Origin: UBA993 sp964485855
GTDB lineage: Bacteria; Bacillota; Dethiobacteria; DTU022
Assembly: GCA_964485855.1 (NCBI GenBank)
Contig: CAZAKI010000025.1
Span: 1-27,888 of the forward strand
DNA: 27,888 nt
Direction of reading: 5' to 3'
A program made the position numbers and the translations under genes. A model generated the notes under the pieces. That model was not told the DNA's origin. It made no database searches and was given only the letters and a program-made list of their open reading frames with translations. This document shows positions 1 to 7,672 of the stretch, in pieces; position 1 is the stretch's first letter, and each line of letters starts with the position of its first letter.

Positions 1-353
1 GTAACCCTTCATCAGATCTGGAACAATTCAGGGCATCGATTAAACGTTTGCGCAGTTTGCGTCCGGAGCTAATTGCCACCGGACACAGCATGCCAACCAG
101 CAAAGATATTGATCTAAAGCTTGCTGCCTATGAAGCAGTTTTAAACAAGCGCGATCAGAAGATTATGAAAGCACTAAAAGAGAGACCGCACACTCTTGCT
201 GAATTGACGGGAAAGAAATATGTTTATCGAAAACATAATGGACAGGAAATCCTGCGTTATTTTGAAGAGCAAATGATTGTCAAACATTTGGAAAGCCTGA
301 TTAAAAGAGAGATGGTTATCAAATACAACGCAGATTATTATATTAACCTTTAA
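1..353 (+). CDS. MBL-fold metallohydrolase, C-terminal part (5' truncated by window edge)
   Basis: The reading frame is open from base 3 to the stop at 351-353, so the gene starts outside the window. The visible part is about 116 residues. It begins with a short segment ending in LRPELIATGHSMP. The pattern LxPxxxATGHG is typical of the last metal-binding region of metallo-beta-lactamase-fold hydrolases, where the His helps bind the second metal. After it comes a helical, charged tail of about 75 residues with a winged-helix-like character (KALKERPHTLAELTG), which is common at the C-terminus of this family. TTG at 48 and other internal start codons are unlikely to be used, because the conserved motif lies directly downstream of them. 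Substrate and exact subfamily cannot be told from this fragment. Confidence 0.75.
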   Translation, partial: NPSSDLEQFRASIKRLRSLRPELIATGHSMPTSKDIDLKLAAYEAVLNKRDQKIMKALKERPHTLAELTGKKYVYRKHNGQEILRYFEEQMIVKHLESLIKREMVIKYNADYYINL

Positions 354-380
354 TCATTATTTTTAGCCTCCTTAGCTCAG

Positions 381-410
381 TTGTCAAACCGGATGAACTA
401 GGGTTATAAT
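381..410 (+). promoter_or_regulatory. sigma-A-type promoter for the prenyltransferase gene
   Basis: A -35 box TTGTCA (381-386, 5 of 6 consensus bases) and a perfect -10 box TATAAT (405-410) are separated by 18 bp. The predicted start lies near 417, giving a leader of roughly 90 nt before the ATG at 510. Confidence 0.65.
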
Positions 411-509
411 AATTCCAGGAATCAATTGCGATAAAGACTGTTCCAAAATATTATTTCTGGAAAGCTAGTCGAGAGTCTACGATACAGATAAAAAGTGAAG
501 GTAAAAAAT

Positions 510-1244
510 ATGAAAATTAAAGCCTATCTAGATCGGAAATTAAACGAGGGAGCAGTTCATATAACCCTGATTGATCCTGCCCGTCAGGTCCCGGAAGCAG
601 CGGGACGGTTAGCTGAAACAGCCCAGGAAGTAGGAAGTGATTTAATATTTGTCGGCGGGTCATCGGGAGTTAATCAGAGCGCGCTTACCGAAACAGCAGA
701 ACTGGTAAAACAGCGCACTACTATTCCAGTGCTTTTTTTCCCGACGGGAACCGATTCAATCAGTTTGAACTTAGATGCTTTTCTCTTCCTTAGTCTTCTC
801 AATTCCCGTAATTCCAAGTTTATCAGCGGCACTCAGGCCAAGGTGGCTCCAGTGCTCAAACGCTTAGGAATTGAGGTCCTGTCAATTGGTTATATTCTGG
901 TTGAACCGGGTATGAAGCTTGGTGAAATCGGAGAAGCTGATCTGGTAGCCCGTGATAACTTCTGGAAAGCGATTGGTTATGCCCTGACAGCCCAGTTTAT
1001 GGGGATGTCTTATGTTTATCTTGAAGCTGGTAACGGGGCGGCTCAACCAGTTCCAGCCGGCATGATTCGGGCAGTAAAAAGAGAAATTGATGTTCCGCTG
1101 ATTGTTGGGGGTGGAATCCGTACGGCAATCGACGCCCGCCGGGTGAGGCAAGCCGGGGCTGATATTGTAGTTACCGGTACCGTGATTGAAACAGCCGGTT
1201 ACCGTGAACGCCTGCGCTCAATCCTCAGTGCTCTTAAAGATTAA
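510..1244 (+). CDS. geranylgeranylglyceryl/heptaprenylglyceryl phosphate synthase family protein
   Basis: Family members transfer a prenyl chain from a polyprenyl diphosphate to sn-glycerol-1-phosphate in the cytosol, making an ether-lipid precursor. The product is 244 residues, the usual length of this TIM-barrel family. Recognisable segments are HITLIDPAR near the N-terminus, DLIFVGGSSGV in the second strand, VLFFPTGTDSIS, the YVYLEAGNGAAQPVP phosphate-binding region, and a C-terminal VGGGIRTAIDA plus ADIVVTGT that bind phosphate. The YLEAG-G version resembles the archaeal/Bacteroidetes type of GGGPS more than the YLEYSG version I associate with Bacillus PcrB (from memory). ATG 510 is chosen over GTG 495 because GAAGG (497-501) sits 8 nt upstream of it. 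The stop overlaps the convergent MOSC-MogA gene by 4 bp. The lipid chain length cannot be predicted. Confidence 0.88.
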   Translation: MKIKAYLDRKLNEGAVHITLIDPARQVPEAAGRLAETAQEVGSDLIFVGGSSGVNQSALTETAELVKQRTTIPVLFFPTGTDSISLNLDAFLFLSLLNSRNSKFISGTQAKVAPVLKRLGIEVLSIGYILVEPGMKLGEIGEADLVARDNFWKAIGYALTAQFMGMSYVYLEAGNGAAQPVPAGMIRAVKREIDVPLIVGGGIRTAIDARRVRQAGADIVVTGTVIETAGYRERLRSILSALKD

Positions 1245-2158
1245 TGCCGGGCGCACTCGCCCCCGCGTCCGCTTACAGTTTCCAAAGCGTGATCTAAAAC
1301 AGGGGAGAGAACGGTAAGACATTCGGTTACCGCTTTCGGGCTGCCCGGTAAATTAATGATTAAAGTTGAAGCGCTGATACCGGTCACAGCCCTCGAGAGC
1401 ATTGCTTTGGGAGTGGCTGCCGCTGTTTCACGGCGAATCGCTTCGGCAATGCCGGGTACCAAGCGATCGACCACCTCCAGGGTTGCTTCCGGGGTTATAT
1501 CGCGCGGACTCATACCGGTACCGCCGGTTGTAAAAACTGCATCAAACCCCCTGCCTACCATTTTCCTCATCGCCGCTATAAGCTGATCTTTTTCATCGGG
1601 AACGATCACGGTTTCAGCCACATCACCCCAAGGCATCAGGATCTCTCTGATTACCGGGCCGCTCAAGTCTTCCCGCTCACCGCAGGATCCTTTATCACTG
1701 GCTGTTATGATTCCGAAGCGGTATGGATGCTTGATCTCCAGAGGATCTCCGATCTTGACTTTTCCATCAAGCAGCACTTCACAAAATATACCTTCCCGCG
1801 GCATAATACAATCGCCTGCCTGGTAATAGATTTCACAGTGGTTGTGGCATACCTTGCCAATTTGGGTAACCCTCAAAATAGCTTCCCTGCCAACCTGCAG
1901 CCTGGTACCGATCGGCAGGTTAACGAGGTCGATCCCTTTGGTGGTCAGGTTTTCAGCAAAATCGCCGGGTTTTACGGTTAAACCTTTTTCCAACATCTTC
2001 GCAATACTTTCTATGGCCAGCAGACTGACCTGGCGATGTTCGAAACCGGCATGGGCATCGTTTTCCAAGCCTGAATTTTTCAAAAGCAAACCATTGCTGA
2101 TATTATTTTTCCGTTCACCTTTTTTGTCGCTGATCGATATTGCGACTATTTCTGCCAT
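1241..2158 (-). CDS. MOSC domain - MogA/MoaB fusion (molybdopterin adenylyltransferase)
   Basis: The 305-residue product has two domains. Residues 1-143 are a MOSC domain: an NDAHAG motif, then HRQVSLLA, FAENLTTKGIDL, LPIGTRLQVG, and a Cys-bearing IGKVCHNHCE segment. MOSC domains carry or transfer sulfur for molybdenum cofactor. Residues about 147-305 are a MogA/MoaB domain, with FGIITASDKG, FTTGGTGMSPRDITPEAT (the molybdopterin-binding TGGTG loop) and INLPGSPKAV. MogA adenylylates molybdopterin before MoeA inserts the metal. It is the last gene of the Moco operon. Its ATG overlaps the stop of the preceding gene by one base (TAATG), which suggests translational coupling. MOSC-MogA fusions are, to my knowledge, known in clostridia. 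Which step the MOSC half performs is uncertain. Confidence 0.9.
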   Translation of the reverse strand: MAEIVAISISDKKGERKNNISNGLLLKNSGLENDAHAGFEHRQVSLLAIESIAKMLEKGLTVKPGDFAENLTTKGIDLVNLPIGTRLQVGREAILRVTQIGKVCHNHCEIYYQAGDCIMPREGIFCEVLLDGKVKIGDPLEIKHPYRFGIITASDKGSCGEREDLSGPVIREILMPWGDVAETVIVPDEKDQLIAAMRKMVGRGFDAVFTTGGTGMSPRDITPEATLEVVDRLVPGIAEAIRRETAAATPKAMLSRAVTGISASTLIINLPGSPKAVTECLTVLSPVLDHALETVSGRGGECARH

Positions 2159-3159
2159 TAATCATGCTCGCGGCGGTAATGGCCCGAGCGTCCCCCCCTT
2201 TTTTCCATTAAGCGGATATTCTTAATGACCATTTTTTTATCAATAGCCTTGCACATATCGTAAATAGTTAAAGCAGCGATGCTGACTCCGGTCAGTGCTT
2301 CCATTTCCACTCCTGTTTGTCCGGTCAGCTTAACCCGGACCCTGATTTCGATTTTTGGTTCAGGTTTTTCGATTAGTTTGAAATCAACTTCCACTCCTGA
2401 AATACCCAGCGGATGAGCCATGGGAATCAAGCGGCTGGTTTCCTTTACTGCCATTACGGCCGCTACCTGGGCGACAGCCAGCACATCGCCTTTGGCCATT
2501 CGACCAGATTTGACTAGTTCAAGTGTTTCTATCGCCATCGTAATTTCACCGCAGGCAGATGCTTCGCGCAGACTCTGCTCTTTGGCGGAGACATCAACCA
2601 TACGCGGCCGGCCGGAAATGTCAAAATGGGTCAATTTTTCCCCACACATCGTCAGATCCCTTTCTTTCGACAGGAAATGTTCAATGATAAAATCAGCCTG
2701 TTTGGTTGGGTTATGAAGATCAACGACCGGCAAGTTGGTTTTCAGGTTCTTAAGGTCGCTGAAAATCGCTACTGTTCCTTCCGGAGAAAGTGGTGTTGGG
2801 TTAAGGTCCGAACGAACTATCTCTATCTTCGGGTTACTGCTTTTTTTGTCCCCTTCGATTAGGATCAAATCCAGATCCTGCAGGAAGGCGGCAACTGCAT
2901 CGGTGCCATTGCCATTTATGGCTTTACCGTGAAGAAAGAAACTATTGTCGGCAGTAGTAAAACCGGCTATTTCAGCACCAGCCTTTGAAAAGCGCCAGCT
3001 ATCTTTCCCCGGCAGGTCAAGATCGTGATGATGTAAGTTCCCCTTCAGGGCGGCAACCCTGAAGCCCCTGGCTTTCAACTCAGGCAGCAGTTTTTCGATC
3101 ACCGTTGTTTTACCGGTGTCTGATTGGGCTGCCACCAGGTTAATAATTGCTGGAGGCAC
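2158..3159 (-). CDS. moaC: MobB - MoaC fusion (Moco nucleotide-binding adapter plus cyclic pyranopterin monophosphate synthase)
   Basis: Residues 1 to about 165 match MobB, a P-loop protein that assists dinucleotide attachment to Moco. The P-loop DTGKTT is at 14-19, followed by DSWRFSKAGA and the Walker B-like LILIEGDKK. From about residue 171 the product is a complete MoaC: LTHFDISGRPRMVDVS, the IPMAHP motif, TGVEMEALTGVSIAALTIYD and KRGGRSGHY. MoaC converts the MoaA product 3',8-cyclo-7,8-dihydro-GTP to cyclic pyranopterin monophosphate. The start is GTG, with GGGAGG 8 nt upstream. That ribosome binding site lies inside the last codons of moaA. No mobA is seen nearby, so the role of the MobB half is inferred only. 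The frame is unbroken across the junction, so this is a true fusion rather than two genes. Confidence 0.92.
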   Translation of the reverse strand: MPPAIINLVAAQSDTGKTTVIEKLLPELKARGFRVAALKGNLHHHDLDLPGKDSWRFSKAGAEIAGFTTADNSFFLHGKAINGNGTDAVAAFLQDLDLILIEGDKKSSNPKIEIVRSDLNPTPLSPEGTVAIFSDLKNLKTNLPVVDLHNPTKQADFIIEHFLSKERDLTMCGEKLTHFDISGRPRMVDVSAKEQSLREASACGEITMAIETLELVKSGRMAKGDVLAVAQVAAVMAVKETSRLIPMAHPLGISGVEVDFKLIEKPEPKIEIRVRVKLTGQTGVEMEALTGVSIAALTIYDMCKAIDKKMVIKNIRLMEKRGGRSGHYRREHD

Positions 3160-3163
3160 CTAA

Positions 3164-4159
3164 TTAACCTCCCGTCTTTGACATGGTGCGCATGGCACCC
3201 GGTTTCAATAAACCGCATGAGCCGTCACCAGCCATCTGATGTTCAGCAGGCTTTTCATTTAATACCTTTTGGATCAGAGATTTGAGCGCTTCATGGTCTT
3301 TGATAACCGGTCGCACCGAGTACTCATCTTGCCAGTAGAGGCAGGCTTTCAGGTTGCCCTCCGCTGTCAAACGCAGGCGGTTACATTGATCACAGAAATG
3401 CCTGCTGATCGGGTGAATCAGGCCCACTGTCCCCCGGGCCCCCTTTATAGTGTAAGCTTCTGCCGGTCCGGCTCCACCGGGAAGCGGCGCCGGATTAAGC
3501 GGCAGACCGGCACTGGCAGCTGTCTCTTCGACAAAGGCTAAGGGTAAGTAATGATCACGATAGCGATTGTTATGATCGCCAATCGGCATGTATTCTATAA
3601 AGCGAACATGTAGCGGTTTTTCCAGGGTTAACTTAATAAAATCGAGCACTTCCGAGTCATTGATCCCTTTCATCAGGACTGTATTGATCTTAACCGGATC
3701 AAGGTTTAGTTTAAGGGCTGTCTCGATACCGGCTAAAACCTGTTCCAAGGTGCCGCAGCGAGTAATCTCCTGATAAACCCGGGCGTCGAGACTGTCAAGG
3801 CTGATGTTGACCCGATCAAGTCCTGCCTTTTTCAGGTCCGCAGCCTGATCCGGTAAAAGAATGCCGTTGGTGGTTAGGGCCAGATCTTTGATTCCCGGCA
3901 CTTCTCTGATCAAGGCAACAAGCTGCACGAGATTCTTGCGCACTAGTGGTTCGCCGCCGGTAAGACGGATTTTTGAAATGCCCAGCTCGGCTCCGGCCCT
4001 GACAACACTAATGATTTCTTCATAACTTAAAATATCCTGATGTCGTAACTGCTCAACCCCATCCTCGCCCATGCAGTAAATGCAGCGCAGGTTACAGCGG
4101 TCAGTTACCGATATGCGCAGGTAGTCATGGGTGCGTCCGTGTTGATCAATTAGGGGCAT
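3164..4159 (-). CDS. moaA: GTP 3',8-cyclase MoaA (radical SAM)
   Basis: This enzyme performs the first step of molybdenum cofactor synthesis, rearranging GTP with S-adenosylmethionine chemistry. The product is 331 residues, the usual length. The N-terminal radical-SAM cluster motif is C22, C26 and C29 (RCNLRCIYC), and KIRLTGGEPLVR is the SAM-binding GGEP motif. The C-terminal second 4Fe-4S site, which holds the GTP, is C256, C259 and C273 (FCDQCNRLRLTAEG, LKACLY). The chain ends in Gly-Gly, as active MoaA proteins do. AAGGAGATATTT lies just before the ATG. The gene is 18 bp downstream of the second moeA and 4 bp upstream of mobB-moaC, so all are surely cotranscribed. Confidence 0.97.
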   Translation of the reverse strand: MPLIDQHGRTHDYLRISVTDRCNLRCIYCMGEDGVEQLRHQDILSYEEIISVVRAGAELGISKIRLTGGEPLVRKNLVQLVALIREVPGIKDLALTTNGILLPDQAADLKKAGLDRVNISLDSLDARVYQEITRCGTLEQVLAGIETALKLNLDPVKINTVLMKGINDSEVLDFIKLTLEKPLHVRFIEYMPIGDHNNRYRDHYLPLAFVEETAASAGLPLNPAPLPGGAGPAEAYTIKGARGTVGLIHPISRHFCDQCNRLRLTAEGNLKACLYWQDEYSVRPVIKDHEALKSLIQKVLNEKPAEHQMAGDGSCGLLKPGAMRTMSKTGG

Positions 4160-4177
4160 AAATATCTCCTTATCTGT

Positions 4178-5971
4178 TTAGATCTCGATTGTTGCTCCTG
4201 CATCCCTCATGCTGTAGCCCCCGAGGGCTTCAACTTTCGATTTGAATTCTGGTTTCGTAATAATATCAAGCAGCAGTGAAGCTTCCGGGCTGGTTGTGAA
4301 ATTGTCATCCATTAGCAGGTCGTAGCGTTCTTCAACAAGCGGAATAAAATCAAGGTCAAATGCTTTAGCGGCAGGCAAAATGCCAAGTCCGGCCGAAGCT
4401 GTGCCGGCTGCCACGGCCGCAGCGATATTCAAGTGGGTATGTTCCTCGCGCTCGTAACCCCTGATCCGGTCTGGCGACAGGTTGGCTTCTTTCAGCAGGT
4501 AATCAAAGAGCAGGCGGGTTCCGGCCCCTTTTTGACGATTAATATAGCCTTTCTTAGTGTCAGCCAGGTCAACGATCGATTTAATCTTTTCCGGGTTGCC
4601 TGCGGGTACTATCCAACCCTGCATGCGGTAGACAAGGTTGACCAGGTGCAGTTTTTTCCCGGGCAGCATTTTTTTTATATAAGGAACGTTATACTCTCCG
4701 GTTTCAGGGTCAAATAGGTGAACTCCGGCCAGATGAGCCTGCCCTCTCCCAATGGCCATGATTCCACCCATGCTTCCCAGGTGGGCGGAGGAGAGATTTA
4801 ATATGGGATTGGCTTCCTTAAGAGCTGTTGCCAGCAAATCCAAGATCAGGTCATGGCTGCCTGCTGCCAGCAAATTATGACGCAGGGTGCTTTTCTCTTT
4901 CAGAAGTTCAATTTCTACGTTTTCATCCTGTTCATAACCCAGGGAATTTTCAGGGATAATCAAGAGGCCGTCAGCACGGACCAGGGACATGGTAACCCCG
5001 GCTCCGCGGGTTAGCGGATTTGCAATATAGCGATCGTTGACATAACCGACAGTCATCCGGACATGTTCTTCAATGCCCAGTTCCGAAACCACCCGGCGGC
5101 CAAGTTTTACCTCCAGGCATTCCCGTACTGGAACCGGTAGTCCATAGTAGCGGTAAATTAAAGGTTTGGCAAACCAGTCAAGGCTCAGGTAAGCCGAAAC
5201 CGGATAGCCGGGCAATCCAATAACCGGTTTGCCATCTATTTTACCAAGGATAGTAGGTTTTCCGGGCCGGGTGGCCACCCCATGTAAAAATACTTTCCCC
5301 AGTTCACTGATCGCCTGGTAGGTAAAATCACTTTCCCCGGCCGAAGAGCCGGCGTTAATCATCACCAGATCTGCTTTCTCGATAGCAGATTGCAAAGCTG
5401 TTTTTATAGTTTCCAGATCATCAGGGACAATTGGCATTATTTGGGGAATGGCACCCCAACCAATTAAGTGGGCAGCGATTACTGTGCTGTTAAAATCGGG
5501 GATCTGGCCTCTTTCAAGCTTTTTATCCGGTTTTATCAGGTCAGAACCGCTGGGAATAATAGCGACATGAGGTCGCTGCAACACGGGGATTTCGGTAACA
5601 CCCCCGGCCAGGATCGCCCCCAGGTCCGGTGGTTTTAATTGATGTCTGGAGGAAACAATCAATTCTCCGGCTACAACATCTTCGCCTACGGGGCGTACAT
5701 GCTGCCAGGGAGTTGCCGGGGCCAGCAGCTCAGCGCTGCCGTCATTCAGCATCTGCAGATCTTCAATCTTGATGACTGCGTCAAATCCTTCCGGCAAGGG
5801 ATTTCCGGTATTTATATTGAAAAAATCCTTATCCGGCAATAAGGTTAGTGGTCTTTGATCGGAAGCTTCGAAAGTGCTCTCAGCTTTCACTGCAATACCG
5901 TCCATCGCAGCTGCATGGTAAGAGGGCATTGAAAGTCTGGCAAAAACAGGTTCTGCCGTAACCCGCCCGAG
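4178..5971 (-). CDS. MoeA-like molybdenumtransferase with C-terminal PBP-like domain (5' end in gap)
   Basis: The 597 visible residues begin inside a MoeA fold: LGRVTAEPVF, then MPSYHAAAMDGIAV (the AMDG loop), INTGNPLPEGFDAVIKIED, PSGSDL, INAGSSAGESDFT, RPGKPTILG and GLPGYPVSA. The acidic residue of the usual S/TGDEL motif appears as Asp in PSGSDL. From about residue 380 a second domain follows (LLAAGSHDLILDLLA, SAHLGSMGGIMAIGRG, NRQKGAGTRLLFDYLL), matching the periplasmic-binding-protein-like domain often fused to clostridial MoeA and annotated as LysR substrate-binding. It may sense molybdate, tungstate or an oxyanion, but this is inference. The N-terminal 40-50 residues are in the gap. It is probably a separate gene from the upstream moeA. 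Confidence 0.88.
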   Translation of the reverse strand, partial: LGRVTAEPVFARLSMPSYHAAAMDGIAVKAESTFEASDQRPLTLLPDKDFFNINTGNPLPEGFDAVIKIEDLQMLNDGSAELLAPATPWQHVRPVGEDVVAGELIVSSRHQLKPPDLGAILAGGVTEIPVLQRPHVAIIPSGSDLIKPDKKLERGQIPDFNSTVIAAHLIGWGAIPQIMPIVPDDLETIKTALQSAIEKADLVMINAGSSAGESDFTYQAISELGKVFLHGVATRPGKPTILGKIDGKPVIGLPGYPVSAYLSLDWFAKPLIYRYYGLPVPVRECLEVKLGRRVVSELGIEEHVRMTVGYVNDRYIANPLTRGAGVTMSLVRADGLLIIPENSLGYEQDENVEIELLKEKSTLRHNLLAAGSHDLILDLLATALKEANPILNLSSAHLGSMGGIMAIGRGQAHLAGVHLFDPETGEYNVPYIKKMLPGKKLHLVNLVYRMQGWIVPAGNPEKIKSIVDLADTKKGYINRQKGAGTRLLFDYLLKEANLSPDRIRGYEREEHTHLNIAAAVAAGTASAGLGILPAAKAFDLDFIPLVEERYDLLMDDNFTTSPEASLLLDIITKPEFKSKVEALGGYSMRDAGATIEI

Positions 5972-6071
5972 NNNNNNNNNNNNNNNNNNNNNNNNNNNNN
6001 NNNNNNNNNNNNNNNNNNNNNNNNNNNNNNNNNNNNNNNNNNNNNNNNNNNNNNNNNNNNNNNNNNNNNNN
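5972..6071. other. assembly gap (100 N placeholder)
   Basis: The run is exactly 100 N. On the left (as transcribed) moeA lacks only its last 10-20 residues. On the right the second moeA lacks its first 40-50. The missing coding content alone is therefore about 150-210 bp plus any spacer, so the true gap is probably longer than the placeholder. Confidence 0.95.
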
Positions 6072-7261
6072 CCTTCCTTTTCCGGGGGTACCACCAGCAG
6101 ACCGTCAGCCTCAGCCAAAGTGCGCAGCATCCCCGAGCGCCCAAATACTGGAACAGCAGAAAGTTCCCCGCTAATCTCATCTCTCTTAAGCTTTACCCGC
6201 ACATAATCGGTACGCCCGGTGCGCGAAGCCACATTGCGGGCCAGGTTGATCTTTAAAGAAGGCGATAGCCTCTCCTGCACCCGGCCGGCGAGCTGATCAA
6301 TAATCGCCCGGCCGAAGATCGAAAAAATATTAAGGGCAGAAACCGGGTGCCCGGGTAGACCGAGCACCGGCTTATGATTACATTTGGCCAATAAAGTTGG
6401 TTTCCCAGGCTGAATGGCAATCCCTTCAATCAGTAGGCCGGGGTTACCTAGTTCCTGCATAGTGCGGGCTGTAAAATCCCGGCTACCGACTGAACTGCCA
6501 CCGGAGAAAACCAGGAAATCAACTTCTTCCAACATGGCTTTACTTTTTTCCATAAAGACTTCAAAGTCATCAGGCAATATACCGCCGTATTTAAACCTGG
6601 CACCAAATTGAGTAGCTAAGCGAAGCAGGGCAGGGGCGTTGCTATCCCTAATCTGTCCGGGGCCGAGTTGCCCCAATTTGTAAGATATCAGTTCGTCGCC
6701 ACTGGAAAAAAAACCGATTTGTGGTTGTCGGTGAATGGATACTTCGGTTACACCAATTGATGCCAGTAAACCAATTTCCGGGGCCCGCAGCAATTGTCCC
6801 GCCTCCAGGGCCGTAGCGCCATTTTTTAAATCTTCACCGCGATGAATTACATTCTCACCGGGTGCAACCTGACGGAAGCAGTTGACAAGATGACCTGAAA
6901 CCTCTGTATCTTCGAGCATAATTACAGCATCGGCACCGTCTGGTAGCATGCCGCCGGTATGAACCATGAAGCACTGACCTGTGCTGATCGGTGGTGCAAT
7001 TTTCCCCATCAGGACCTCTCCAGCCAGTTCGAACATCGCCGGTATGCTTTCACTGGACCCAAAACTCTCCCGGGCTATTACGGCATAACCATCAACAGTG
7101 GAGCGGTTAAAACCGGGGACATCCTCAGGTGATTGTATCGTTTTTGCCAGATAGCGTCCTCCCGCATCTTCAATAGTGCTATCTTCTGCGGGCAGGGCCA
7201 TAAACTCTTTCCGAATCAGCTCAAGAACGGTTGTTGGATTGCTGACCCTCATCAGTTTCAT
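6072..7261 (-). CDS. moeA: molybdopterin molybdenumtransferase MoeA (3' end in gap)
   Basis: The 396 visible residues cover nearly the whole MoeA protein (family length about 400-410). MoeA inserts molybdate into adenylylated molybdopterin and hydrolyses the adenylate. Visible motifs are PGFNRSTVDGYAV (catalytic Asp region), MVHTGGMLPDGADAVIMLED, FFSSGDEL (conserved Glu), FSGGSSVGSRDFT, QPGKPTLLA and GLPGHPVSALN. The C-terminal domain IV ends at LLVVPPEKE, right at the gap. It is the first gene of the operon, with GAGGTG 6 nt before the ATG, and lies directly downstream of the riboswitch and terminator. The open frame running through the 100 N into the next moeA depends on an arbitrary placeholder length and should not be read as one giant protein. 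Confidence 0.93.
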
Positions 7262-7281
7262 GATTGCACCTCAAATCAAAT

Positions 7282-7318
7282 AAAAAACCGTGCTCCCCAC
7301 TTTAAGGAAAACACGGCC
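7282..7318 (-). terminator. intrinsic terminator in the Moco operon leader
   Basis: On the minus strand an 11-bp stem (GGAAAACACGG at 7306-7316 against CCGTGCTCCCC at 7288-7298 as read on +, with G-U wobbles) is followed by six U (7282-7287). It lies between the structured leader and moeA, the position expected for a riboswitch expression platform that stops transcription. Confidence 0.75.
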
Positions 7319-7323
7319 TCACT

Positions 7324-7434
7324 GGCATAGTCTCCTTTCCAAATACGGGAGGCGGGGGGATTTCTCCCCCTACCCTGGCCTATCACCATAGCCTTGACGC
7401 GACTGTAGGTAACTAGGCTCGGAGCCTGCTATAT
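7324..7434 (-). promoter_or_regulatory. Moco riboswitch-like structured leader (Moco RNA motif)
   Basis: Between the promoter and moeA lies a G/C-rich structured leader of about 110 nt. On the minus strand its 5' side reads AUAGCAGGCUCCGAGCC, followed by GUUACCU. The 5' AUAG...CUCC pairs with GGAGACUAU at the 3' side to close the domain. Inside are a GGGGG/CCCCC hairpin with an AGAAAU loop and a GGUGAUAGGCC segment. An intrinsic terminator follows directly. The position ahead of a complete Moco operon and the CUCCGAGCC / GUUACCU segments fit my recollection of the Moco RNA family, which represses Moco synthesis genes when cofactor is plentiful. The assignment rests on recollection and context rather than a covariance search. 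Confidence 0.72.
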
Positions 7435-7446
7435 ATTTCTTAGCCG

Positions 7447-7475
7447 ATTATATCATATTCCCTTTAAATTGACTA
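7447..7475 (-). promoter_or_regulatory. sigma-A-type promoter of the Moco operon
   Basis: On the minus strand TAGTCA (7475-7470, 4 of 6) and a perfect TATAAT (7452-7447) are 17 bp apart. Transcription should start near 7440, just before the riboswitch. The stretch 7476-7610 between this and the next gene's promoter region shows nothing I recognise. Confidence 0.65.
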
Positions 7476-7635
7476 TTTATAATTACCTGAGAGCCTCTGA
7501 AACTAATTGATCCGGATCAGAAACGGGGTTCTTATTAAAGCAGATCGATCATTTTGCTGCGGAAATCTGAAAATTGATGAAGCTTGCAACCAGAAGACTT
7601 AAGCACGTTAACCTGCAGATCAATTAGTTTTCGGT

Positions 7636-7641
7636 TATAAT
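7636..7641 (+). promoter_or_regulatory. probable -10 box for the thermonuclease gene
   Basis: A perfect TATAAT lies 31 bp before the ATG at 7673. No good -35 is seen at 16-18 bp, only a weak TGCAGA at 7614, so this is a tentative call. Confidence 0.4.
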
Positions 7642-7672
7642 GAACGATGACTGATTAAGCGGAGGACTATCT

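Noticed and set aside
367..440. tRNA-like stretch (CTCCTTAGCTCAGTTG resembles a tRNA acceptor/D-arm start)
   Set aside because: No anticodon arm, T-arm GGTTCGAATCC or matching acceptor 3' side follows; the same bases form the -35 and spacer of a promoter.
4178..7261. A single giant protein with two MoeA domains
   Set aside because: The continuity depends on exactly 100 filler N. Tandem separate moeA genes explain the domain boundaries better.
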